Assembly (NCBI RefSeq): GCF_002878395.1
Contig: NW_025856190.1
Span: 80,330-144,329 of the forward strand
DNA length: 64,000 nt
Source of the DNA: Capsicum annuum
Lineage: Eukaryota; Streptophyta; Magnoliopsida; Solanales; Solanaceae
Direction of reading: 5' to 3'
The translations under genes were made by a program, and so were the position numbers. The notes under the pieces were generated by a model. That model was given only the letters and a program-made list of their open reading frames with translations, did no database searches and was not told the origin of the DNA. Below, one piece after another: positions 13,201 to 25,229 of this stretch. Position 1 is the stretch's first letter. Each line of letters opens with the position of its first letter.

Positions 13201-14980
13201 CGGGTGTTTCATGGGCGAAAAGTCGATCGGGAAGTGCCAGGGACATTGCAGATAGTCTTAGTGTGTTTTATTTAAATTTTCATGCCCTTTAGGGTGAACA
13301 AATGGGCAAATCGGTGCAAACGAGGCATTTTTAGGCCAAATCGGTGTGTTATAGCTCACGGTTTTGGGGGTGGGCCTGTGGTTCGGGCGAGTTGTAGGCC
13401 AAAAATTAACCGGGGCATGCTAGGGAGGTTAGGGATCATCCCAGTGTGGTCCATTTAAATTTCCATGGTAATTTGGGTGGAAAATGGGAGAAACGGTGCA
13501 AATGAGGCATTTTTTGGTCAAATCACTATGTTATAGCCCACGATTTTGGGGGTGGGCCCAAGATTTGGGTATGCTGTGGGCCGAAAACTGACCAGGGCTT
13601 GCTAGGGTGGTTTGGGATCATCCGAGTATGGTTTGTTTAAATTTTTATGGTCTATTGGTTGGACAAACGGGCAAAACAGCACAAATGGGGCATTTTCGGG
13701 CCAAATCAGTGTTCTATAGCACATGGGTTTAGCGGTGGGCTCGGGGTCCGGGAGTGCTGTGGGTCAAAAATCGATCGAGGCTTGCCGGGGAGGTTGAGGA
13801 TCATCCCAGTGTGGCCCGTTTAAGATTTCGTGGCCGTTTGAGTGGAGAAACGGATGAAATAGTGTGAAAAGGGTATTTTTATGCCAAATCGGTGTGCTAT
13901 AGCCCACGATCTTAAGGGTGGGACTGGGTCCGATCGTGTTGTGGGCCAAAAATCAATCGAGGCATGTCTAGGATGTTGGGGATCATCCCAGTGTGGTCCA
14001 TTTAAAATTTTATGGCCATTTAGGAGGTCAAAAGGGAGAAACGAGCGAACAGGGCATTTTTGGACCAAATCGGTGTGCTGTAGCCCACAGTTTTGGGGGT
14101 GAGCTTGGGGTTCCGGGCGTGATGTGGAAAAAAAATTGATTGGGAAATGCCAGAGAGGTTGAGGATCATCCCAGTGTAGTTTGTTTAAATTTTTGTGGCC
14201 ATTTGGGTGGATAAATGGGCAAAACTTGGCGAACGAGGCATTTTCAGACCAAATTAGTGTGCTATGGCTCACGATTTTGGGGGTGAGCCTGGAGTTTGGG
14301 GATGCTGTGGGCCAAAAATCAATTGAGGCTTGCCAGAGAGGTTGGAGATCATCCCAGTATGGCTCGTATAAATTTTCATGTCCATCTGGGTAAACAAACA
14401 GGAAAATTAGCGCAAATGGGGCATTTTTGGGCCTAATCGGTGTGCTATAGCTGGGCCCAGGGGCTTGACGTGCTATGGGCTAAAAATTGACAGAGGCGTG
14501 CCAGGGAGGTTGGGGATCATCCCAGTATGGTCCGTTTAAATTTTCATGGCAATTTCGATGGACAAACGGGTGAAACAACGCAAATGAGGTAGTTTTGAGC
14601 CAAATTGATGTGCTATAGCTTACAGTTTTGGGGGTTGGCCCGGGTTCCAAGTGTTCTAGGGGTAAAAAATTGACCGAGGTGTGCCAAGGAGGTTATGGAT
14701 CATCCCAGTGTGGTTCTTTTAAATTTTCGTGGCCTTTGGGTAGACAAACTGGCGAAACTGCATGATCAGGGCATTTTCGGTCCAAATCGGTGTACTATAG
14801 CCCACAATTTTAGAGGTGGGCCAGAAAGGTTGGGGATCGTCCCAGTATGGTCCATTTTAATTTTTGTGGCCATTTGGGTTGACCAACGGGTGAAACAGCG
14901 CAAATGGGGTATTTTCAAGGAAAATCGTGTGCTATAGCACACAGTTTTGGGGGTGGGTCCGGGGTTCGGGATTGCTGTGG
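10254..14980 (+). repeat. Segmental duplication of satellite, copy 2
   Basis: Second copy of the run at 1-5450. It starts with the AGGTTTAAATTTTTGTGG monomer (compare position 4) and ends after the shared GTATTTTCAAGGAAAATCG monomer (14909 here, 5381 in copy 1). It lacks the extra block of about 1.1 kb near 1.3-2.4 kb of copy 1, and has about two extra monomers between about 13.95 and 14.40 kb. Divergence between the copies is mostly C/T and G/A changes. Confidence 0.8.
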
Positions 14981-16119
14981 GCCAAAAATTGACCAGGGTC
15001 CCAATGTGGCCCGTTTAAATTTTTGTGGCCATTTGGGTGGACAAATGGGAGAACAGTGCAAAGAGGGAATTTTTGGGCCAAATCGGTGTGCTATGGCCCA
15101 CGATTTTGAGGGTGGACCGGGTTCTAAGAGTGCTGTGAGCTAAAAATCTATTGAGGCATGCCAGGGAGGTTGGAGATCATCCTAGTATGGTCCATCTAAA
15201 TTTTCGTGGGTTTTCATTGGACAAACATGCGAAACGGCGTGAACGGGGCATTTTTGGGCTAAATTGGTGTGCTATAGCCCACGATTTAGGAGGTGGGCCT
15301 GGGGTTTGGGTGTGTTGTGGGACGAAAATTAATCGAGGTATGCCAGTGAGGTTAGGGATCATCCCAGTGTGGTCCTTTTAAATTTTTGTGGCCATTTGGG
15401 TGGACCAACAGGGGAAACAGCGCGAACGGGGCATTTTCAGGACAAATCATAAGTTTTACCCCACGATTTTGTGGGTAGGCCTGGGTTCCGGATGTGCTGT
15501 AGGCCAAAATTTGACCGAAGCATTCCAGGGAGGTTGGGGATCATCCCAATGTGGTCCGTTTAAATTTTTGTGGCTATTGGATGGACAAACGGGCGAAATG
15601 GCGCAAACGGGGTATTTTGGGTCAAATTGGTATGCTATAGCACACGATTTTAGGGGTGGGCCCGGGGTCCGATCATACTATGGGACAAAAACCATCCGGC
15701 ACATTCCAGGGATGTTGGAGATCATCCCTATGTGGTCCTTTTAAATTTTCATGGTCATTTATGTGGACAAACGGGCGAAACAACGCATTTTTTGGGCAAA
15801 TCGATGTGATATAGCCAATGCTTTTGGGGGTGGGCCCGTGGTATGGGCATGCTATGGTCCAAAAATCAACCAAGGCATGCCACGGAGGTTGTGGATCATC
15901 CCGATGTGATCCATTTAAATTTTTGTGGCCATTTGAGTGGACAAAAGGAAAAACGGCTTGAACTGGACATTTTCGAGCCAAATCGGTATGTTATAGCTCA
16001 TAGTTTTGGGGGTGGGCCTGGGGTCCTGGCGTGCTGTGGGCTAAAAATCGACAGAGGCATGCCAGGGAGGTTGGGGATCATCCCTGTGTGGTCCATTTAA
16101 ATTTTCATGGCCATTTGGG
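14981..16119 (+). repeat. Satellite monomers between larger repeat units
   Basis: About six monomers, some shortened: near 15000 the GGGTCCCAATG part lacks the usual CATGCCAGGGAGGTTGGGG section. No gene-like or mobile sequence is seen. Confidence 0.8.
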
Positions 16120-18334
16120 TGGACAAATGGGTGAAACGGAGCAAATGGGGAATTTTCAGGCCAAATAGATTTGTTATAGACCAATGTTTTGGGGGTGGGT
16201 CCGGGTTTCGAGCATCCTGTAGGCCAAAAATTGATGTGCTAGGAATGTTGGGGATTGACACAGTGTGGTCCGTTTAAATTTTTTTGCCATTTGTTTGGAC
16301 AAACGGGCGAAATAGCATGAATGGGGCAATTTTGGGCCAAACTGGTGTGCTATAGCCCACGATTTTGGGGCTGGGCCCAGGGTTCAAGCATGTTGTGCAT
16401 CGAAAATTGATCAAGGAATCCGAGGGAGGTTAGGGATCATCCTAGTGTGGTCCGTTTAAATTTTTGTTGCTATTTAGGTGGACAAACGTGCAAAATGGCA
16501 CGAATAGGGTTTCGCGGGCGGGCCCGGGGTTCGGGTGTGCTACGGGATAAAAATTGATCGGGTCATGTAAGTGGGTTTGAGGATTGTCTTAATGTGATCC
16601 GTTTAAATTTTCATGGTCATTTGGGTGGACAAACAAGCAAAACGACACAAACGAGGCATTTCCGAGCCAAATTGGTGTGCTAGCCCACGGTTTAAGGGGT
16701 GGACCTAGAGTCTGGGCTTGCTGTGGGCCAAAAATGATCGGGGCATGCCATGGAGGTTGGGGATCATCCCAATGTGGTATGTTTAAATTTTTGTGGCCAT
16801 TTGGGAGGACACGCGATCAAAAAAGCGCGAACGAGGCATTTTCGGGCCAAATCGGTCTGATATAGCCCACGATTTTGGGGGTGGGCCTAGGTTCGCGTGT
16901 GCTGTTAGCCAAAAATCAATTGAGATATGTTAGGGAAGTTGGGGATCATCCCTGTGTGGTCCATTTAATTTTTCGCAGCTATTTGGGTGGACAAACAAGC
17001 AAAACAATGTGAATGGGGCATTTTGGGGCTAAATTGGTGTGCTATAGCCCACGATTTTTGGGGTGGGCCCGAGGACCAGCGTGATTTGGGTCAAAAATTG
17101 ACTGAGGCATGCCAGGGAGGTTGTGGAACATCCCTGTGTGGTCTGTTTAAATTTTTGTGGCCAATTGGGTGGACAAACAGGCGAAACGGCGCGAATGGGA
17201 TATTTTTAGGCCAAATCGGTGTGCTATTGCCCAAAATTTTAGGGGTGGGCTCGGGGTCCAGGTGTACTGTTAGTCAAAAATTGACTGGGCATACCAGAGA
17301 TATTGGGGATCATCCCAGTGTGGTCCGTTTAAATTTTCGTGGACATTTGGGTGGACAAACAGGTGAAACCGCGCAAACGAGGTATTTTCGAGCCAAATTG
17401 GAGTGTTATAGCCCACTGTTTCGGGTTGGGCCCGGGGTCCGAGCGTGCTGTGGGCCGAAAATCGAGCAGGGTATGCCAGGTAGGTTGGGGATCATCCCTG
17501 TATGGTCCGTTTAAATTTTTATGGTAATTTGGATGAACAAACAGACAAAATGGCCCAAATAGGGCATTTTCAGGCTAAATCGACGTGCTATAGCCCATGG
17601 TTTCTGGGGTGGGCCCAGGTTTAGGGTGTGCTGTGGTTTGAAAATCGACCGTGGAATGACAGGGAGGTTGGGGATCATCCCATTATGGTCGGTTTAAATT
17701 TTCATGGAAATTTGGGTGGATAAATGGGCAAAACGACATGAACGGGGCATTTTCAGGCCAAATCGATATGCTATCGCCCATGGTTTTAGGGGGTGGGCTT
17801 GGGGTCCGGGAGTGTAATGGGCCAAAAATTGATCGAGGCATGCCAGGGAGGCTGGGGATCATCCTAGTGTGGTTCGTTTAAATTTTCATATCTATTTAGG
17901 TGGACAAACGGGCAAAATAGGGCAAACGGCAAATTTTTGGGCCAAATCGGTGCGCTAGAGCACACGAATTCAACGGTGGGCCCGATCACCGGGCATGCTG
18001 TGGGCTTAAAATGGATCGGGGCATGCCAGGGAGATTGACGATCATCCCAGTTTGGTCCTTTTAAATTTTTGTGTCCATTTTGGTAGACAAACGGGAGAAA
18101 CGGCTCGAAATAGTAGTTTTTGGGCCAAATTGGTGTTCTATATAGCCCATGGTTTTGGGGGTGAGCCCAGGGTCCGAGTGTGCTGTGGGCCAAAAATCAA
18201 ATGGCGCATGCTAGGGAGGTTAGGGATAATCTTAGTGTGGTTCGTTTAAATTTTTGTGGACATTTGGGTGGACAAACGACCGAAATGGCGCAAATGGGGT
18301 GTTTTCTGGCTAAATTGGTGTGCTATAGTCCATG

Positions 18335-18350
18335 GTTTTGAGGACTATCC
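18335..18350 (+). other. Deletion junction private to one repeat copy
   Basis: The sequence goes from GTCCATGGTTTTG directly to AGGACTATCCTAG. The counterpart near 22212-22310 keeps the complete G-rich, GTGCTGTGGG and CATGCCAGGG parts. Confidence 0.7.
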
Positions 18351-18804
18351 TAGTATGGTCTGTTTAAATTTTTTTGGCTATTTGGGTGGACAGACGGGCA
18401 AAACGGCGCGAACGGGGCATTTTTAGACCAAATCGGTGTGCTATAGCCTACGATTTTGGGGATGGGCACGGGGTACGAGCGTGTTGTGTGCCGAAAATCA
18501 ATCAGGGCATGCCAGGGAGGTTTGAGATCATCCTAGTTTTGTCTGTTAGAATTTTCATGGCCATTTAGGTAGAAAAACGACACGAACGTGGAATTTTGGG
18601 GCAAAATTGGTGTGCTATAGCCCACAATTTCAGGGGTGGTCCCAGGGTCCAAGCGTACTATTGTCCAAAAATGGACCGAGGTATACCAGGGAGGTTGGGG
18701 ATCATCCCAGTATGGCCACTTAAATTTTTGTGGCCATTTCGATGGACAAACGAGTGAAACAACGCAAACGGGGCATTTTCAGAAATAATTGGTGTGCTAT
18801 AGCC

Positions 18805-18830
18805 CACCGTTTTGGGGAGGTTGGGGATAG
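18805..18830 (+). other. Deletion junction private to one repeat copy
   Basis: CCCACCGTTTTGGGG runs directly into AGGTTGGGGATAGTCCC, with the middle third of the monomer missing. The counterpart near 22950-23030 is full length. Confidence 0.7.
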
Positions 18831-19809
18831 TCCCAGTGTGGTCCATTTTAATTTTCGTGGCCATTTAGGTGGACAAACGGCGAAACGGCGCAAACTAGAA
18901 TTTTCAGGCAAAATCGATATGCTATAGCCTACGGTTTTAGTGGTGAGACTGAGGTTCAGGCGTGTTGTCGGCCGAAATTTGACCAAGGTGTTCCAAGGAG
19001 GTTGGGGGTCATCCCAGTGTCGTCCGTTAAAATTTTCGTGGCCATTTGGGTGGACAAACGGGTGAAATAGCACAAACGGGGCATTTTAGAGCCAAATCGG
19101 TGTGCTATAGCCCTCAGTTTTAGAGGTAGGCCCAGGGTTCGGGCATGCTGTGGTCTAAAAATCGATTGGGGTATGACATAGAGGTTGGAAATCGTCTCAG
19201 TGGGGTTCATTTAAATTTCCGTAGCTATTTGGGTGGACAAACGGGTGAAACGATGCGAACGACGTGTTTTTAGGCTAAATTGATGTGTTATAGCCCACAA
19301 TTTTGCGGGTGGGCCCTGGGTCCGGGCGTACTGTGGGGAAAAAATTTATCGGGACATGCTAGGGTAGTTAGTGATCATCCCAGTGTGGTTCGTTTAACTT
19401 TTTGTGGCTAATTGGGAAGACAAACGGGTGAAACAATGCAATCGGGGTATTTTTGGGCCAAATTGGTGTGCTATAGCACATGATTTTAGGGGTGGGCCCG
19501 GGGTATGGGCTTATTGTGGGCCAAAAATCGATCGGGGAATTTCAGGGAGGTTAAGGATTATCCCAGTGTAGTCCGTTTAAATTTTCGTGTCCATTTGGTT
19601 GGACAAACGGGAGAGACAATATGAACAGGTAATTTTTAGGCCAAATTGGTGTGCTATAACCCACGGTTTCGGGGGTAGGCTCGGGGTCCAAGCGTACTGT
19701 GGGACAAAAATCGACCGGATTATGCTAGGGAGGTTGGGGATAGCCCCAGTGTGGTCCGTTTAAATTTACGTGGCCATTTACATGGACAAACGGGTGAAAC
19801 AGCATGAAC

Positions 19810-19860
19810 GGGGCTTTTTCGGACCAAATCGATGTGCTGTTTTTCGGACCAACGAGAAAA
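19810..19860 (+). other. Short internal duplication in a monomer
   Basis: TTTTTCGGACCAA is present at about 19815 and again at about 19840, the second time in place of the ATAGCCCACGG section. This is a small rearrangement caused by a partial repeat within one monomer. Confidence 0.6.
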
Positions 19861-20030
19861 CAGCATGAACTGAGCATTTTTAAGCCAAATCGGTGTGCTA
19901 TAGCCTACATTTTTGAGGGTGTGCCCGGGGTCCTAGCATACTGTGGGCCAAATATTGACTGGGGCATGCCAAGGAGGTTAGGGATCATCCCAATGTGGTT
20001 CGTTTAAATTTTCATGGCCATTTGGGTGGA

Positions 20031-23000
20031 CAAATTGGCGAAACGGCGTAAACGGGGAATTTTCAGGCCAAATAGATTTGCTATAGCCCATGGTTTTGGG
20101 GATGGGCTCGGGATCCAGACGTGCTATTGGCTGAAAATTGATTGGGGCGTGCCAGGAAGGTTGAGGATCACCCTAGTGTGGTCCTTTTAAATTTTAGTGG
20201 CCATTTATTTAGACAAGCGGGAAAAATAGCACGCACGGGGCATTTTCGAGCCAAACCAATGTGCTACAGCCCACGATTTTAGGGGTGGGCCCGAGGTTCA
20301 GGCGTAATCGATCAAGGAATTCTAGGGAGGTTGGGGATCATCCCAGTGTGGTCCATTTAAATTTTCATTGCCATTTAGTTAGACAAACAAGCGAAATGAC
20401 GTGAATGGGATTTTGCGGGTAGTCCCGGGGTTTGGGTTTGCTGTGGGATGAAAATTGATCGGGTCATGTCAGTGGGGTTGAGGATCCTCCTAGTGTGGTC
20501 TGTTTAAATTTTCATGGCCATTTGGGTGGACAAACAGGCAAAACGACACAAATGGGGAATTTTCGAGCCAGATCAGTGTGCTATAGCCCATGGTTTCAGG
20601 GGTGGACCCGGGGTACGGTCTTAATGTAGGCCAAAAATCGATGGGGGCATGCCAGGGAGGTTGGGGATCATCCAGTGTGGTATGTTTAAATTTTTGTGGC
20701 CATTTGGGTGGAAAAAGGGTCAAAACAACCTGAACGGGGCATTTTCGGGCCAAATCGGTGTGATATTGTAGCCCATGGTGTCGGGGGTGGGCTCGGGGTC
20801 CGGGCGTGTTGTCAGCCAAAAATCAACTGAGGTATGCCAGGGAGGTTGGGGATCGTCCCAGTGTGGTCCATTTAATTTTTCGCAGCCATTTGGGTGGACA
20901 AACGGGAAAACAGCGCGAATGGGGCATTTTCGAGCCAAATTGGTGTGCTATAGCCCACGATTTTTGGGGTGGGCTCAGGGTCCGACGTGCTGTCGGCCAA
21001 AAATTGACTGAGGCATGCCAGGGAGGTTAGGGAACATCCCAGTGTGGTTTGTTTAAATTTTCGTGGCCAATTGGGTGGAAAAATAGGTGAAATGACGCGA
21101 ATGGGGTTTTTTTGGGCCAAATCGGTGTGCTATTGCCACAATTTTAGGGGTGGGCCCAGGGTACAGGTGTACTGTTGGTCAAAAATTGATCGAGCATACC
21201 AGGTAGGTTAGGGATCGTCCCAGTGTGGTCCGTTTAAATCTTCGTGGATATTTGGGCAGACAAACGGGCAAAATAGCGCGAACGGGGCATTTTCAAGCCA
21301 AATTAGAGTGCTATAGCCTACTGTTTTGGGGGTGGGCCCAGGTTTCGGGTGTGCTGTGGGCCAAAAATCGACCAGGATTTGTCAGGGAGGTTGGGGATCA
21401 TCCCAATATAGTCCTTTGAAATTTTTATGCTAACTTGGGCGGACAAACGGATGAAATAGCGTAAATTGGGATTTTCAGGCTAAATCGATGTGCTATAGCC
21501 CACGGTTTCTGGGGTGGGACAAGTTTCAGGGCATGTTGTGGTCCAAAAATCTACCGGGGCATGCCAGCGAGGTTGGGGATCATCCCAGTGTTGTCCATTT
21601 ATATTTTTGTGGCTATTTGGGTGGACAAACGGGAAAAACGGTGCGAACGGAGCATTTTTAGGCTAAATCAGTGTGCTATATCCCACGATTTTAGGGGTGG
21701 GCTCGGGGTTCGAACGTGCTCTGGGCAAAAAATTGACCGGGGCGTGCTAGGGAGGTTTGAGATCATCCCAGTATAGTTCGTTTAAATTATCATGGCTATT
21801 TAGTTGGACAAACGGGCAAAACAGCGCGAACAGGGCATTTTCGGGTCAAATTAGTGGCATACGAATTCAGGAATGGGCCCGGTCACTGGGCATTCTATGG
21901 GCCAAAAATCAATCGAGGCATGCCAGGGGAGGTTGAGTATCGTCCCAGTATGGTCCGTTTAAATTTTTGTGTCCATTTCGGTAGACAAACGGGCGAAACG
22001 GATTGAAATGGTAGTTTTTGGGCCAAATTGGCGTGCTATATAGCCTACGATTTTGGGGATGGGCTCGGGGTCCGGGCGTGCTGTGGGCCGAAAATCGAAC
22101 GAGGCATGCCAGGGAGGTTAGGTATCATCCCAGTGTGGTTCGTTTAAATTTTCATGGACATTTGGGTGGAGAAACGGCCGAAATGGCGCGAATGACGTGT
22201 TTTCAGGCTAAATCGGTGTGTTATAGTCCATATTTTTGGGGGTGGGCTACGGGTCCGGGCGTGCTGTGGGCCGAAAATTAACCCAGGCATGCCAGGGAGG
22301 TTAAAATTATCCTAGTGTGGTCTGTTTAAAATTTTGTGGCCATTTGGGTGGACAGACGGGTGAAATGGCGCGAACGGAGCATTTTTGGGCCAAATCGGTG
22401 TGCTATAGCCCATGGTTTTGGGGATGGGAACAGGGTCCAAGCGTTTTGTATGCCAAAAATCAACCGGGGTATGACAGGGAGGTTTAGGATCATCCCAGTT
22501 TGGTTCGTTAAAATTTTTATGGCCATTTATATGGAAAAACTGCATGAACGTGGATTTTTTGGGCAAAATTGGTGTGCTATAGCCCACGGTTTTAGGGGTG
22601 GACCCAAGGTCCGGGCGTGCTATTGGCCAAAAATGGACTGAAGCATGCCAGGGAGGTTAGGGATCATCCCAGTGTGGCCGTTTAAATATTTGTGGCCATT
22701 TCGATGGATAAACGGGCGAAATAGCAGGAACAGTGTATTTTCGGCCCAAATTGGTGTGCTATATCTCATGGTTTTGGGGGTGGGCCTGGGGTTCGGGCGT
22801 TCTGTGGGCCAAAAATCGACCGGGACATGCCAGGGAGGTTAAGGATCAACCTAGTATAGTCCGTTTAAATTTTCGTGTCCATTTGGGAGGACAAACGAGA
22901 GAAACAGCATAAACGGGGCATTTTTGGGCATAATTGGTGTGCTATAGCCCACCGTTTTGGGGTGGTCCTGGGTTCCAGGCGCGTTGTGTGCCGAAACTCG

Positions 23001-24100
23001 ATCAGGGCATGCCAAGGGAGGTTGGGGATAGTCCCAGTGTGGTCCGTTTTAATTTATGTGGCTATTTAGGTGGACAAACGGGCAAAACAGCGCGAACGAT
23101 ATATTTTCAGGCTAAATCGGTGTGCTATAGCCCACGGTTTCTGGGGTGGGCCCGAGGTTCGGGCGTGCTGTGGGCTTAAATTTGACCAGGGAATGCTAGG
23201 GAATTTGAGGATTGTCCCAGCGTGGTCCGTTAATATTTTCGTGAAATTTGGGTTGACAAACGGGCGAAATATCGCGAACGGAGCATTTTCGAGCCAAATT
23301 GGTGTGCTTTAGCCTACGGTTACAGGGGTGAGGCCGGGGTCCGGGCATGCTATGGTCGAAAAATTGATCGGGGTGTGCCAGAGAGGTTGGGAATAATCCC
23401 AATAGGGTTTATTTAAATTTTTGTGGCCTTTTGGGTGGTCAAACGGGTGCAATAACGCGAACGAGGCATTTTCAGGCTAAATCAGTATTATAGCCCATGG
23501 TTGTGGGGGTGGGCCCTAGGATCGGGCGTGCTGTGGGCCAAAAATTGATCAAGTCAAGCTAGGGTAGTTAGGGGTCATCCCAGTGTGGTTCGTTTAATTT
23601 TTTGTGGCCAATTGGGTAGACAAATGGGTGAAACGGCGCGATCGGGGCATTTTTGGGCTAAATTGGTATGCTATAGCACACGATTTTAGGGTGGGCTCGG
23701 GGTATGGGCTTGTTGTGGGCCAAAAATCAACCGAGGAATGCTAGAGAGGTTGAGGATCTTCCCAGTGTGGTCCTTTTAAATTTTTGTGGCTATTTGGTTG
23801 GACAAACAGGCGAAACGACGTGAATGGGTAATTTTCAGGCTAAATCGATGTGCTATAGCCCACGGTTTGGGGGGTGGCCTAGGGATCGGGGCATGTTGTG
23901 GGCCAAAAATTGATCGAGTTATGTTAGGGAGGTTAAGGATAGGCCCAGTATGGTCCGTTTAAATTTATGTGGCCAGTTGCATGGACAAATAGGAGAAACA
24001 GTACGAACGGGGCATTTTTGAACCAAATTGGTGTGTTATAGGCCACGATTTTGGGGGTGGATCCAGGGTCCGGGCGTGTTGTTTGTCGAAAATTGACCCG
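20031..24100 (+). repeat. Higher-order repeat of about 3.9-4.2 kb, copy 2
   Basis: Second copy of the unit at 16120-20030. It is longer by about 300 bp because it keeps sequence deleted near 18.34 and 18.81 kb in copy 1. The terminal match is the rare monomer with TAAATTTA(C/T)GTGGCCA followed by TGGACAAA, seen at about 19763 and 23963. Confidence 0.8.
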
Positions 24101-25229
24101 GCATGGCTGGGAGGTTGAAGATCATACCATTATGGTTCGTTCAAATATTCTTATCCATTTGGATGGACAAACAGGTAAAACGGAGCAAACAGGGCATTTT
24201 TAAGCAGAATTGGTGTGCTATAGCCCACGATTTCAGGGGTGGGCCAGAGGTTCGGGTGTGCTATGGTCCAAAAATTAATCGAAGCATGATAAGGTGGTTG
24301 GGGATCATCTCAGTGTGGTCCATTTTAATTTTTGTGCCCATTTGGGTGGACAAACGGGCAAAACGGCATGAACAGGGTGTTTTCGGGAAAATCGATGTGC
24401 TATAGCCCACGATTTAGGGGGTAGACCCGGGGTCCGGGTGTGCTGTAGGCTGAAAATCTACCGAGGCATACCAAGGAGGTTGGGGATCATTCCATTGTGG
24501 TCCTTTTAAAATTTCATGGCCATTTGGGTGGACAAACAGGCAAAATAACACAAACAGTGCATTTTCAGGCCAAATCAGTGTGCTATATCCCACGGTTTCG
24601 GGGCTGGGACCGAGCTATGGGCATTCTGTGGGCCAAAAGTTTATTGAGGCATGCCAGGGAAGTTGGGAATCATCATATTGTGGTCAGTTTAAATTTTTGT
24701 GTCCATTTGGGTGGTCAAAGAGGTGAAACGATGCGAACGAGGCATTTTTGGACCAAATCGATGTGCCATAGCCCACGATTTTAAGGGTGGGCCCTGGGTT
24801 CGGGTGTGATGTGGGCCAAAAATTGATCGGGGTGTGCCAAGTGTGTTAGAGATCATCCCAAAATAGTTCGTTTAAATTTTCGTGGCCATTTGGGTGGGAA
24901 AACAGTTGAAACAGCGCGATCACGGCATTTTCAGACCAAATTGATGTGCTATAGCCCATGATTTCGGGTTGGGCTCGGGGTACGGGATTTTTGTAGGCCA
25001 AAAATGAATCAGAGCATGCCAGAGAGGTTGGGGATCATCCCAGTATGGTCTGTTTAAATTTTCATGGACATTTGGGTGGAAAAATAGGCGAAACGGCATG
25101 AACAGGGCATTTTCAGGCTAAATTGGTGTGCTATAGCCTACAGTTTTAGGGGTGGGCCCGGGGTTTGGGTGTGCTGTGGGCCAAAAATTGATCGAGGCAT
25201 GCCAGGGAGGTTGGGGATCATCCCAGTGT
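24101..25229 (+). repeat. Satellite monomers between larger repeat units
   Basis: About six monomers. One near 24855 (ATCATCCCAAAATAGTTCG) resembles those near 25767 and 28328 and may be a remnant of a further copy of the unit of about 2.55 kb to its right. No other feature is seen. Confidence 0.75.

Larger units (their letters stand above)
16120..20030 (+). repeat. Higher-order repeat of about 3.9 kb, copy 1
   Basis: Matches about 20030-24100. Pairs of rare variants are CAAATAGATTTG (16161 and 20070), GCGGG after a shared deletion (16510 and 20414), ACGAATTCA with GGGCCCG...ACTGGGC (about 17965 and 21852), a GTAGTTTTTGGGCC monomer (18111 and 22011), CAGACGGG (18391 and 22353) and CTAGGGTAGTTAG (about 19360 and 23560). 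The offset is about 3.9 kb up to 18.1 kb and about 4.2 kb after 18.8 kb, because this copy lost about 75 bp near 18341 and further sequence near 18811. Confidence 0.8.

Noticed and set aside
17955..17975. EcoRI-like GAATTC as a sign of cloning or vector joint
   Set aside because: The same variant occurs in the paired higher-order copy near 21852 and the flanks are normal satellite, so it is a natural variant.
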